Shown here piece by piece: positions 60,101 through 64,000 of a stretch of DNA of 64,000 nt. Location: positions 12,384,932 through 12,448,931 of the forward strand of contig CAIIXF020000012.1 in NCBI GenBank assembly GCA_903813345.2, read 5' to 3'. The translations under genes and the position numbers were made by a program. The notes beneath the pieces are model-generated. The model was given only the letters and a program-made list of their open reading frames with translations, did no database searches and was not told the origin of the DNA. How positions within the stretch are numbered: the first letter of the stretch is position 1; each line of letters opens with the position of its first letter. The DNA is from Owenia fusiformis. Lineage: Eukaryota > Annelida > Polychaeta > Sabellida > Oweniidae.

Positions 60101-61914
60101 AATGCGAATAGAGGCAAATGTAAACCGTCAATTTTTTATTTAACAAAATAAGACAAAATAATCGTGGTCCTGGTGAAGTCAGACCAAGATACTGTAATTA
60201 TTCAGATAAATCAGGTTCAGTTTAATTAGAACTCAAATCTATTCAAGCTTTAACTAGGACTCAAACTGAACCCAGGTTATCAAAGATCCAAATCACCCCC
60301 CCCCCCCTCATAACATGTAACTGTACTTAAATTTTCGATGTTAATCAATATGTTGTAACATTCCCTTTATCGGCTTTTTGGAATTCTAATAACCTCACCT
60401 TTTCCAGTATCTTCATGGCGGGCATTCTTTTCTGAAAATAAAATAACAATCAAAATGAAAACAGAACATTAAGAAAGAGCCCACTGAGTACTTAGTTTTA
60501 AAGACCAGCGATTAACCAGTAACATATGAACCAGTAACATATGAAGTAACTGGCTGATAGCTTGACAAAAGGGTTTGATTTTAGCGCTAGTATTGAAAAT
60601 GTTGCTCCTTGAAAGCAATTCCTTCTAATACTTGTTTGCTGTGGGAGTTAGATTCGCTAAATGTCAAAAAAGTTATTCTCAGACCTGTAACATTGATTGG
60701 TTGGTTTAGGTGAGACCATATAATGAAACACTTAAGTAGAGTAAAACCTGTGTATATTGAACATTTTTTTGGCCAAGAAAAAATGTTCAATGTTGGTAGG
60801 TGTTAACTTTAGAGAGGGTAATTTATACAGAAGTCAGTTGAGTAGAGTATTTGTGGAGGAAGGGTGTCCACTAGAGACAGGAATTCACTAGAGAGAAAGA
60901 GTAATTTATATAGAAGCCTGTGTGGAGAAAGGGTGTCTAGTAGAGCCAGGTGTTTACTATAGAGAAGTGTTCACTAAGACAGGATTTACTGTAATTGCTT
61001 TATCACATTGCCTCCAAAAAGAAGAAGCCACTCAGCTAGCTCAATGCTATCCTCCTCTGCTATTTACCGAGATCCCCTTATCTCCTTACAGAGGTATGGC
61101 CCTCATTCCTTCCCTTGCATTGTTCCATTACATAATCCCCTAGTCATTCCCATCTTTGTCATTAATATTTTACTTTTCTGTAAATGTGAATATGCAAATA
61201 ATGTGAAAACTACCTTTTTCATGCTGCACCCAGGCAAGTGCTGAACACAGCAGAGCCAAACTTTTTCCACTACCAGTTGGTGACTCTAATAGGGAATTTT
61301 GACTCTTGGCTAGGCCTTTCACTATCTAAAATGCAAGAAGACTGGGAAGTTTAGAGATAACATGTCTAGTTTAGTGTTGAAGTGTTTCAGAAATTGACAA
61401 TCTGAAACACAATATGAGAATCTTTGGTGATCATGTGTTCAATTTAGTGTTTAATTATTTTGTCGTGGCTTGCTCTTTCAATTGATATGTTATATACACT
61501 TTTTGGTTTAAATATGTTTCAAATTGTGATGTTTAAAAATAATTTTTTTTTGCATCTGAATCTCAGAGTATCTGTCATACTCCTGATTCATACATTGATT
61601 TTATTTCGAGGTGGCACCAGGTTTGGTTTGGACACTGTTCCCCATACAATCTAGGGTCAAGTAGTGGCCAAGGCAATTTACTTTTCAATCAAGTATAAAG
61701 GGGACAGTTCACTTGCACCCTTTGAATCCCCCCTCTAGCTACAGGCCTAATGTTGTTTTCTAGTTCCAAAAAATAAGATAAAAGACCAGCTCTATATATG
61801 TCTAAAGAAGGTTACCATTGACATCATGGAAAGCTGGGAAGGGTATGCCTTGTGTGGAAACTTCACTTTAACGCCACCTATTGTGTATTCCTTATCAGTT
61901 GCTGGGGATGCCAT
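35935..61914 (-). CDS. BRIP1: FANCJ/BRIP1-like Fe-S DNA helicase, complete, 25 coding exons
   Basis: This gene encodes a superfamily-2 5'-3' DNA helicase of the XPD/FANCJ group, which in vertebrates works in crosslink repair, homologous recombination and replication through G-quadruplexes. Twenty-five exons join in phase to 4128 nt (1375 residues; human about 1250). The start [20 protein letters not shown] matches the family. Visible motifs are Walker A SPTGSGKS (48-55), Fe-S cysteines C255, C270, C279 and C323, DEAH 366-369, [10 protein letters not shown] (582-591), [11 protein letters not shown] (739-749) and QALGRCIRH (805-813). Residues 875-1240 are mostly low-complexity, with a basic NLS-like stretch at 1218-1238. 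A C-terminal CPKC (1268-1271) and further cysteines may bind zinc, which I do not recall in the human protein. RTEL1 and DDX11 are excluded by the FANCJ-specific N-terminus and insert. The last exon is the least certain part. Confidence 0.95.
36218..36632. mobile_element. Possible TIR element in FANCJ intron 24
   Basis: TATACCCAAGGAGGATTGG and the inverted TCCTCCTTGATATATA ends bound about 415 bp. There is no coding capacity. Confidence 0.45.
36819..36923 (-). CDS. BRIP1: FANCJ exon 24
   Basis: This exon encodes residues 1281-1315, [20 protein letters not shown] followed by LPRKLKII, between the two cysteine groups of the C-terminus. The acceptor is TGTTCCAG and the donor AGTG|GTAAAG. It is supported by phase and splice signals, not by recognised homology. 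Confidence 0.75.
37875..39091 (-). CDS. BRIP1: FANCJ exon 23 (long C-terminal exon)
   Basis: This 1217-nt exon encodes residues 875-1280, the regulatory tail. It opens with three DTPH/DSPH-like short repeats. A compact, beta-rich-looking segment follows at about 957-1035 ([27 protein letters not shown]), then an acidic Ser/Thr/Asn-rich linker, a basic NLS-like run RRAKKKRKP (1218-1226), and CPKC (1268-1271) just before the donor CAAG|GTAAGT. I did not see the S-x-x-F BRCT ligand of human FANCJ in this exon. The acceptor is GTTCCAG. Confidence 0.9.
39559..39673 (-). CDS. BRIP1: FANCJ exon 22
   Basis: This exon encodes residues 837-874 plus two bases of codon 875, [20 protein letters not shown], the last block conserved with vertebrate FANCJ. 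The acceptor is TTTTTGTAG and the donor CTAG|GTTGGT. A decayed copy of the exon lies 165 bp upstream in the gene. Confidence 0.94.
39739..39838 (-). pseudogene. Decayed duplicate of FANCJ exon 22
   Basis: On the minus strand the acceptor ATATTTAG|GTCTCTC at 39838 and the following 100 bases align with exon 22 (CAGAGCAGCT, AAACACCACA). Insertions and an early in-frame TAA break the frame, so it cannot replace exon 22. It lies 165 bp upstream of the real exon. Confidence 0.8.
40325..40556 (-). CDS. BRIP1: FANCJ exon 21 (motif VI)
   Basis: This exon encodes residues 760-836 plus one base of codon 837, [39 protein letters not shown] (arginine finger) and [11 protein letters not shown], the end of the helicase core. 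The acceptor is CTACAG and the donor AAAG|GTATGT. Confidence 0.98.
40590..41217 (+). mobile_element. ATGTCACCAC-family repeat, medium copy
   Basis: It has the same head (GGCATTAACATGACAAAATG) and hairpin tail (GTCACCACTTCTTGGTGGTG) as the copy at 45654-47341, with three internal AAGGTCA-rich units. It lies in FANCJ intron 20, in the same orientation. Confidence 0.75.
41442..41915 (-). repeat. Donor-anchored 39-bp array at FANCJ exon 20 (12 copies)
   Basis: Each unit, read on the minus strand, is ATCACT or ATTACT|GTAAGTGCACATGTACT plus a short tail. Donors recur every 39 bp from the real one at 41898 down to about 41469. The exon frame stays open through the array to about 41433. Confidence 0.95.
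41898..41995 (-). CDS. BRIP1: FANCJ exon 20 (motif V)
   Basis: This exon encodes residues 727-759, with [18 protein letters not shown] and NARAVIT. Its donor ACT|GTAAGTGC is the first of 12 tandem donors spaced 39 bp apart. The reading frame stays open through the array. The acceptor is TTCTTGCAG. Confidence 0.96.
43022..43125 (+). repeat. SINE-like fragment with a tRNA B-box motif, copy 2
   Basis: GGGTTCGATCCCCACTG is followed by GGACTGACTTTTTCACATCA and CAGCCCTTAGCAC, matching 28618-28705 in reverse. It lies in FANCJ intron 19. No full cloverleaf is visible, so it is not a tRNA gene. Confidence 0.55.
43949..44084 (-). CDS. BRIP1: FANCJ exon 19
   Basis: This exon encodes residues 682-726 plus one base of codon 727, with [17 protein letters not shown] and [16 protein letters not shown], matching the family between motifs IV and V. 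The acceptor is ATTGTAG and the donor ATAG|GTAGGT. Confidence 0.95.
44652..44723 (-). CDS. BRIP1: FANCJ exon 18
   Basis: This exon encodes residues 658-681, [20 protein letters not shown], helicase motif IV. The acceptor is TTGCAG and the donor AAG|GTAGGT. Confidence 0.96.
45297..45416 (-). CDS. BRIP1: FANCJ exon 17
   Basis: This exon encodes residues 618-657, [20 protein letters not shown] followed by [14 protein letters not shown], matching the family's VWVGTIGSGPKGRNL block. The acceptor is GTGTTCAG and the donor AAG|GTAAGG. Confidence 0.97.
45600..48121. mobile_element. Palindromic element with GTCCGCTGTGACGGAGC ends, interrupted by a nested repeat
   Basis: The TTTGTCCGCTGTGACGGAGC motif occurs at both outer ends and twice head-to-head at the centre (~47670-47735). 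Arms 47342-47700 and 47701-48064 are inverted copies. The left outer end is separated from its arm by a 1.7-kb insertion (45654-47341). It lies in FANCJ intron 16. Confidence 0.8.
45654..47341 (+). mobile_element. ATGTCACCAC-family repeat, long copy with ~11 internal units
   Basis: It begins GGCATTAACATGACAAAATG and ends GTCACCACTTTTGGTGGTGAC, a hairpin. The middle holds about 11 units of 125-170 bp with AGTCAATTTGAAGCAAGTTG and GACCTTGAGAAGGTCATTG. Shorter relatives lie at 36970-37240, 40165-40320, 40590-41217, 43760-43902, 44118-44218, 49261-49370, 50620-50752, 51434-51576 and 59607-59700. Confidence 0.8.
48464..48601 (-). CDS. BRIP1: FANCJ exon 16
   Basis: This exon encodes residues 572-617: [20 protein letters not shown], a conserved helicase motif, then [17 protein letters not shown]. 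Its acceptor TCTTTCAG|GCTTTC is the terminal one of eight in a ~96-bp array. Only this copy reads on into QSELGMPF. The donor is CAG|GTACAA. Confidence 0.96.
48541..49245 (-). repeat. Acceptor-anchored ~96-bp array at FANCJ exon 16 (8 acceptors)
   Basis: Read on the minus strand, each unit is TTATTCTCTTTCAG|GCTTTC plus exon-like codons for [20 protein letters not shown]. Acceptor-equivalent exon starts are the real 48601, then 48641 (short unit), 48738, 48834, 48931, 49027, 49123 and 49220. Spacing is 96 or 97 apart from the first. Confidence 0.94.
49425..49520 (-). CDS. BRIP1: FANCJ exon 15
   Basis: This exon encodes residues 540-571, ending [10 protein letters not shown], equivalent to the family's LNFWCLNPAV. 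The acceptor is TATTCCAG and the donor GTG|GTAAGT. Confidence 0.96.
49669..49893 (-). CDS. BRIP1: FANCJ exon 14
   Basis: This exon encodes residues 465-539, including [20 protein letters not shown], equivalent to the family's LKGLFMVLDYLFRQN segment in helicase domain 1. The acceptor is TATTTCTAG and the donor GAG|GTGAGG. Confidence 0.95.
50142..50222 (-). CDS. BRIP1: FANCJ exon 13
   Basis: This exon encodes residues 438-464, with [20 protein letters not shown], matching the family's WSGNEMLLTLHKMGIT-type segment. The acceptor is GTACTATAG and the donor AAG|GTATGT. Confidence 0.92.
50469..50537 (-). CDS. BRIP1: FANCJ exon 12
   Basis: This exon encodes residues 415-437, a lysine-rich Arch helix ([20 protein letters not shown]). 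The acceptor is ATTTTTCAG and the donor CAG|GTGAGT, phase 0 at both ends. Confidence 0.82.
50883..50929 (-). CDS. BRIP1: FANCJ exon 11
   Basis: This short exon encodes residues 399-414 in the Arch region. The acceptor is CGTTTCAG and the donor CTG|GTACGT. It is supported by perfect phase to both neighbours rather than by strong conservation. Confidence 0.8.
51237..51372 (-). CDS. BRIP1: FANCJ exon 10 (DEAH box)
   Basis: This exon encodes residues 354-398 plus one base of codon 399, with [20 protein letters not shown], the Walker B/DEAH motif (366-369). The acceptor is TATTTTAG and the donor ATGA|GTAGGT. Confidence 0.97.
51434..51576 (+). mobile_element. ATGTCACCAC-family repeat, short copy
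   Basis: GCATTAACATGCAAAATATC head, GAACACTGTCCACAAAAAGT middle and ATGTCACCACCTGTGTTGGT tail. It ends 12 bases from the exon 9 donor. Other short copies have the same layout. Confidence 0.75.
51589..51684 (-). CDS. BRIP1: FANCJ exon 9 (Fe-S cysteine 4)
   Basis: This exon encodes residues 322-353: [11 protein letters not shown] with the fourth Fe-S ligand C323, then [16 protein letters not shown]. The acceptor is GTTTTTAG and the donor AGT|GTGAGT. Confidence 0.97.
51949..52086 (-). CDS. BRIP1: FANCJ exon 8 (Fe-S cysteine 3)
   Basis: This exon encodes residues 276-321, [20 protein letters not shown] and then [18 protein letters not shown]279 is the third Fe-S ligand. Its acceptor TATTTTAG|CACACT is the last of 54 near-identical acceptors in a 74-bp array. 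Only this copy continues into [15 protein letters not shown]. The donor is CAG|GTAAAA. Confidence 0.94.
52008..56013 (-). repeat. Acceptor-anchored 74-bp array at FANCJ exon 8 (54 copies)
   Basis: Read on the minus strand each unit is GTATTTTAG (9 intron bases) followed by 65 bases matching the start of exon 8 ([20 protein letters not shown]). From the copy at 52082 to the last at 56001 is 3919 bp, which equals 53 periods of 74 minus three deleted bases. The copy nearest exon 8 supplies its genuine acceptor. Variants (GAGCAG/GTGCAG, AATTG/AATGG) cluster in neighbouring units. Confidence 0.96.
56233..56329 (-). CDS. BRIP1: FANCJ exon 7 (Fe-S cysteines 1 and 2)
   Basis: This exon encodes residues 243-275: [14 protein letters not shown], then GCHTLLD. 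C255 and C270 are the first two Fe-S ligands, 15 residues apart as in human FANCJ. Its acceptor TTGATTGTAG|AATGTG is the last of 22 copies in a 73-bp array. The donor is GAT|GTAAGT. Confidence 0.95.
56283..57880 (-). repeat. Acceptor-anchored 73-bp array at FANCJ exon 7 (22 copies)
   Basis: Units read on the minus strand as TTGATTGTAG|AATGTGCATT plus codons for [12 protein letters not shown] and an intron tail ATTATCTATTTGTTTCA. The landmark at 56328 and its last copy at 57861 are 1533 bp apart, exactly 21 x 73, so there is no net indel in the array. The genuine exon 7 acceptor is the final copy. Confidence 0.96.
57998..58561. mobile_element. Tc1/mariner-type element with a transposase remnant
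   Basis: Inverted ends CAGGGTGGTCAAAAAAACTG and its diverged inverse CGGTTT... CCACCCTG are flanked by TA. Plus-strand codons at about 58203-58375 resemble the C-terminal end of a DDE transposase ([20 protein letters not shown]). The rest is missing and a frame change follows, so it is dead. It lies in FANCJ intron 6. Confidence 0.75.
58749..58841 (-). CDS. BRIP1: FANCJ exon 6
   Basis: This exon encodes residues 212-242 plus two bases of codon 243, helicase motif Ia, [20 protein letters not shown]. The acceptor is GATTCTCCAG and the donor CCAG|GTCAGC. Confidence 0.96.
59128..59281. mobile_element. TA-flanked TIR element (GTGGAACACTT family), copy 2
   Basis: CAATGAAACCTGT and AAGTTTCACTG ends with TA on both sides. 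The interior repeats GTGGAACACTT as in copy 1. It lies in FANCJ intron 5. Confidence 0.7.
59349..59530 (-). CDS. BRIP1: FANCJ exon 5
   Basis: This exon encodes residues 152-211 plus two bases of codon 212. It is a Ser/Thr/Pro-rich linker with a second cysteine cluster CDCAC (C200, C202, C204) just before the helicase core resumes. The acceptor is CATTTCAG and the donor ATAAG|GTCAGG. Confidence 0.9.
59803..60011 (-). CDS. BRIP1: FANCJ exon 4
   Basis: This exon encodes residues 82-151, opening with CNCHCH (C85, C87, C89), which corresponds by position to the CCCACH cluster I recall in human FANCJ, then a polar acidic linker. The acceptor is TTTTGTAG and the donor ACT|GTAAGT. Confidence 0.92.
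60399..60431 (-). CDS. BRIP1: FANCJ exon 3 (33-nt microexon)
   Basis: This short exon encodes residues 71-81 plus one base of codon 82 ([11 protein letters not shown]), part of the insert after Walker A that varies among FANCJ proteins. It has a good acceptor TATTTTCAG and donor AAAG|GTGAGG, and is phase-neutral (33 nt), so it could be skipped without a frameshift. Confidence 0.75.
60739..60991. mobile_element. TA-flanked TIR element, AGTAAAACCTGTGT family
   Basis: GAGTAAAACCTGTGTATATT and ACAGGATTTACTG ends with TA flanks, in FANCJ intron 2. A related copy starts at 8981 (CAGTAAAACCTGTGTGTATT) in Piwi intron 3 but lacks a clear right end. Confidence 0.6.
61214..61325 (-). CDS. BRIP1: FANCJ exon 2
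   Basis: This exon encodes residues 34-70 plus one base of codon 71, with Walker [21 protein letters not shown]. The acceptor is GCATTTTAG and the donor AAAG|GTAGTT. Confidence 0.97.
61816..61914 (-). CDS. BRIP1: FANCJ exon 1
   Basis: This exon encodes residues 1-33, with [20 protein letters not shown], the Q-motif region of FANCJ. An acceptor CATTTCAG lies two bases before the ATG (ends 61917), so a non-coding 5' exon lies upstream. The donor is ATG|GTAACC. Confidence 0.93.
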
Positions 61915-61916
61915 AG

Positions 61917-64000
61917 CTGAAATGAATAACAAAATCAGTCTCAAAGCATTTCATTCAATGCAATCCTTCTTCTTCTCTCAGTGAAATCTAGGGTTTGTAG
62001 AGGTAAGAGCAGGATCCACTGACTGAAGCTTGGAGAATGCGACAAAACACTGACGTATATTAAGATTTCACTTCATGACATGGACAGAACTTGTAAAATA
62101 TACATGTACCTATAACTGTATCCATACAAGAGTATATCAATTTAACAGTTTTGAAAGCTTCCCATTTAATAATTGCTGACTCTCTCAATAAAATAATAAG
62201 TATAACTCTATAAATAATATAGAATGACAACTCAAGATCACTGATATGACTGATGTCACACTTTCAGTGCAAAAATGACTGCACACAGAATGATTGAGTG
62301 TTTTTTACTTTTATTTTGTAATTATCTTTTTATGTTGTAACTTTATGAAGAGGCAAGTAAATATATGTCCATTACTTATTGATTATCCCTTGTACAATAC
62401 TGTACAGATCATGACAGGACAAATTGGAAGGCTCTTTATTACCTGGCTTATTTTGAGATATCACATATGTTTCAGGACTATGAGAATTTATAGGATGGCG
62501 ATCTAGGCCTCGTTTATTCCAGTCTAGAGCCACACCTAGTCCATGTAGATCCTCTAATTATGTGCTGTAAGTTCCATTTCATCTAGTTAACAACTAAAAT
62601 AAATAAATGATAAATTATTTAGCAAGAACAGCAGAGGAGTGATTATTAGAGTGTAGCTGACATCAAAAAGGCTGGTCCTAGCCAGGATAAAGATACAAAG
62701 CCCCGTCAGTCCTGTTTCTACCTTAACATATCAGGGTACAAGTTAATTAGTGCAGAGGGGGCATTCAATGATCATGGACCAGTGTCAAAATATATATAAG
62801 TTTCGATATTTCATGAAGACTTACATTTATTTTTATTATCTATAAAGAAACCCCCTAGATAAGCATTATTTCAGCTGATATTGCTCTTGAAACATGGTCA
62901 CAGGTGGATCTTAAAAATATAAAAGTTTATTTCCCCTTTTTGAAGCTTTGAACTGAATTTACACTTCTTAATGCCAAAATTGATAGTTTATCCATACATT
63001 TTAAGAAAAGAGGTATGTCAAAGAAGTTGTTAACGCCAAATGTTGCATTGATAGCTCAGAAATTATAATTTTCCTATTTTCCTATTTTCTCTCCACAGGC
63101 CTTGTTGTACCTTTAAAGATACTAGCAAACCAGGGCTAAGAAATGGTACATTTGATCCAGATGAATTAAACCTAGTTCTACATGTATGTAATATTTTGTA
63201 TCATGTCTTTTTCCAGAGGAATACCTCTTTCAGTTTCAATTTAAATTGAAGTTCTGTTATGTAATGTATCAGAAACACGCGTAAAAGCCTTGATAGCAAG
63301 CTGCTACTACAGTGCAACCTAGCTCAAAATTTACATTGCACAATTGGTATACCATTAGGCTTTGGATCTGAGAGTCTAAGGGGACAATTCCAACACAGGT
63401 CACTGAAATTGAATTGTTTTATTTCAGATCTCAGTTCGAGACCTCACAAGTTAGTAAGAGGTGAATGGGTCCTACAATGCAGAAAGTCCAAAACAGAGAA
63501 CAGAACAAGTAGGGTCCATTGCATATTTTCCAAAAGTGAATCTTGTGCAGAGTGCACGCCACATACATTGTAGTCTAGACGATGAACACCGCCTCTAAGG
63601 TGTTGGATTGTCATATGGACTTGCACCACGATCCTCAGAGACCCAGAGGGTGCATGAATGCACCTAATTGTAGTCTCGAATCATAAAGCTAGCCAATGCA
63701 ATATCTTATTTATATCTCAGTGTTCGCGCTAGCCATTAAAATTTCTGAGTCCCAGGGACGCAACCCATTTGAAAAATTTGAGTCCCCATCTAATTTTTTT
63801 GCGTCCCTCTTATTTCTTCACAAAGTTCAAGAAAATATTGTGAAAGTGAAAATAAAGTGGGCGATAATAGAGTGCTTACACTAAAATGGGATAAAAATGA
63901 CATATATTGTAATTTGATGCATCCTCCCAATAAATATCTATCACTGGGTCCTTTGCACACAATTCTTAAGTAATGTTATACCAAAATAGTCCGAAATGAA
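61917..64000. other. Upstream region of FANCJ, no gene recognised
   Basis: The region should include the FANCJ promoter and a non-coding first exon, because an acceptor sits two bases before the ATG, but neither is identifiable. No conserved ORF was seen. A repeat-like fragment rich in GAGTCCC/GGGACGC motifs lies near 63720-63810. Confidence 0.6.

Overview
This is a 64 kb piece of an AT-rich animal nuclear genome. All coding sequence is split by GT-AG introns, the intergenic and intronic DNA is full of small inverted-repeat transposons and minisatellites, and nothing bacterial or viral is visible. The two genes found (a PIWIL1-class Piwi and a FANCJ/BRIP1 helicase) and the repeats suggest a marine invertebrate, perhaps a deuterostome such as a hemichordate or cephalochordate. 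The species cannot be fixed from the sequence alone.

Layout. Bases 1-5438 are upstream DNA with several TIR elements and an 83-bp minisatellite. Bases 5444-29377 (+) hold a complete Piwi gene of 17 coding exons, 866 residues, with an RG-rich N-terminus, PAZ, MID and PIWI domains, an intact DEDH slicer tetrad and a C-terminal YYL. Bases 29378-35934 are the tail-to-tail intergenic region. Bases 61914-35935 (-) hold a complete FANCJ/BRIP1-like Fe-S DEAH helicase of 25 coding exons, about 1375 residues, with Walker A, four Fe-S cysteines, DEAH, SGTLSP and QALGRCIRH motifs, and a C-terminal extension ending in cysteine pairs. Bases 61917-64000 are upstream of that gene, with nothing recognised. 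I joined all exons by reading frame and splice phase, and both genes close without a frameshift or internal stop.

Main discovery. Nine introns carry tandem arrays or duplications whose unit is not random intron DNA but the exon-intron junction itself: exon-edge codons plus the splice donor or acceptor. The genuine splice site is always the terminal copy next to the exon. Donor-anchored cases are Piwi exon 4 (3 x ~145 bp), Piwi exon 5 (5 x ~53 bp) and FANCJ exon 20 (12 x 39 bp). Acceptor-anchored cases are Piwi exon 12 (8 x 61 bp), Piwi exon 13 (2 x 113 bp), FANCJ exon 7 (22 x 73 bp), exon 8 (54 x 74 bp), exon 16 (8 x ~96 bp) and exon 22 (2 x 165 bp). The spliceosome therefore faces up to 54 near-identical sites at one junction. 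The FANCJ exon 20 array stays open in the exon's reading frame. I recall that amphioxus intron minisatellites were once called mirages; whether they are this same phenomenon should be checked.

The two genes have no known shared biochemical pathway. Piwi silences transposons with piRNAs in the germline, and FANCJ unwinds DNA in crosslink repair and replication through structured DNA. Their pairing here is most simply a chance tail-to-tail neighbourhood.
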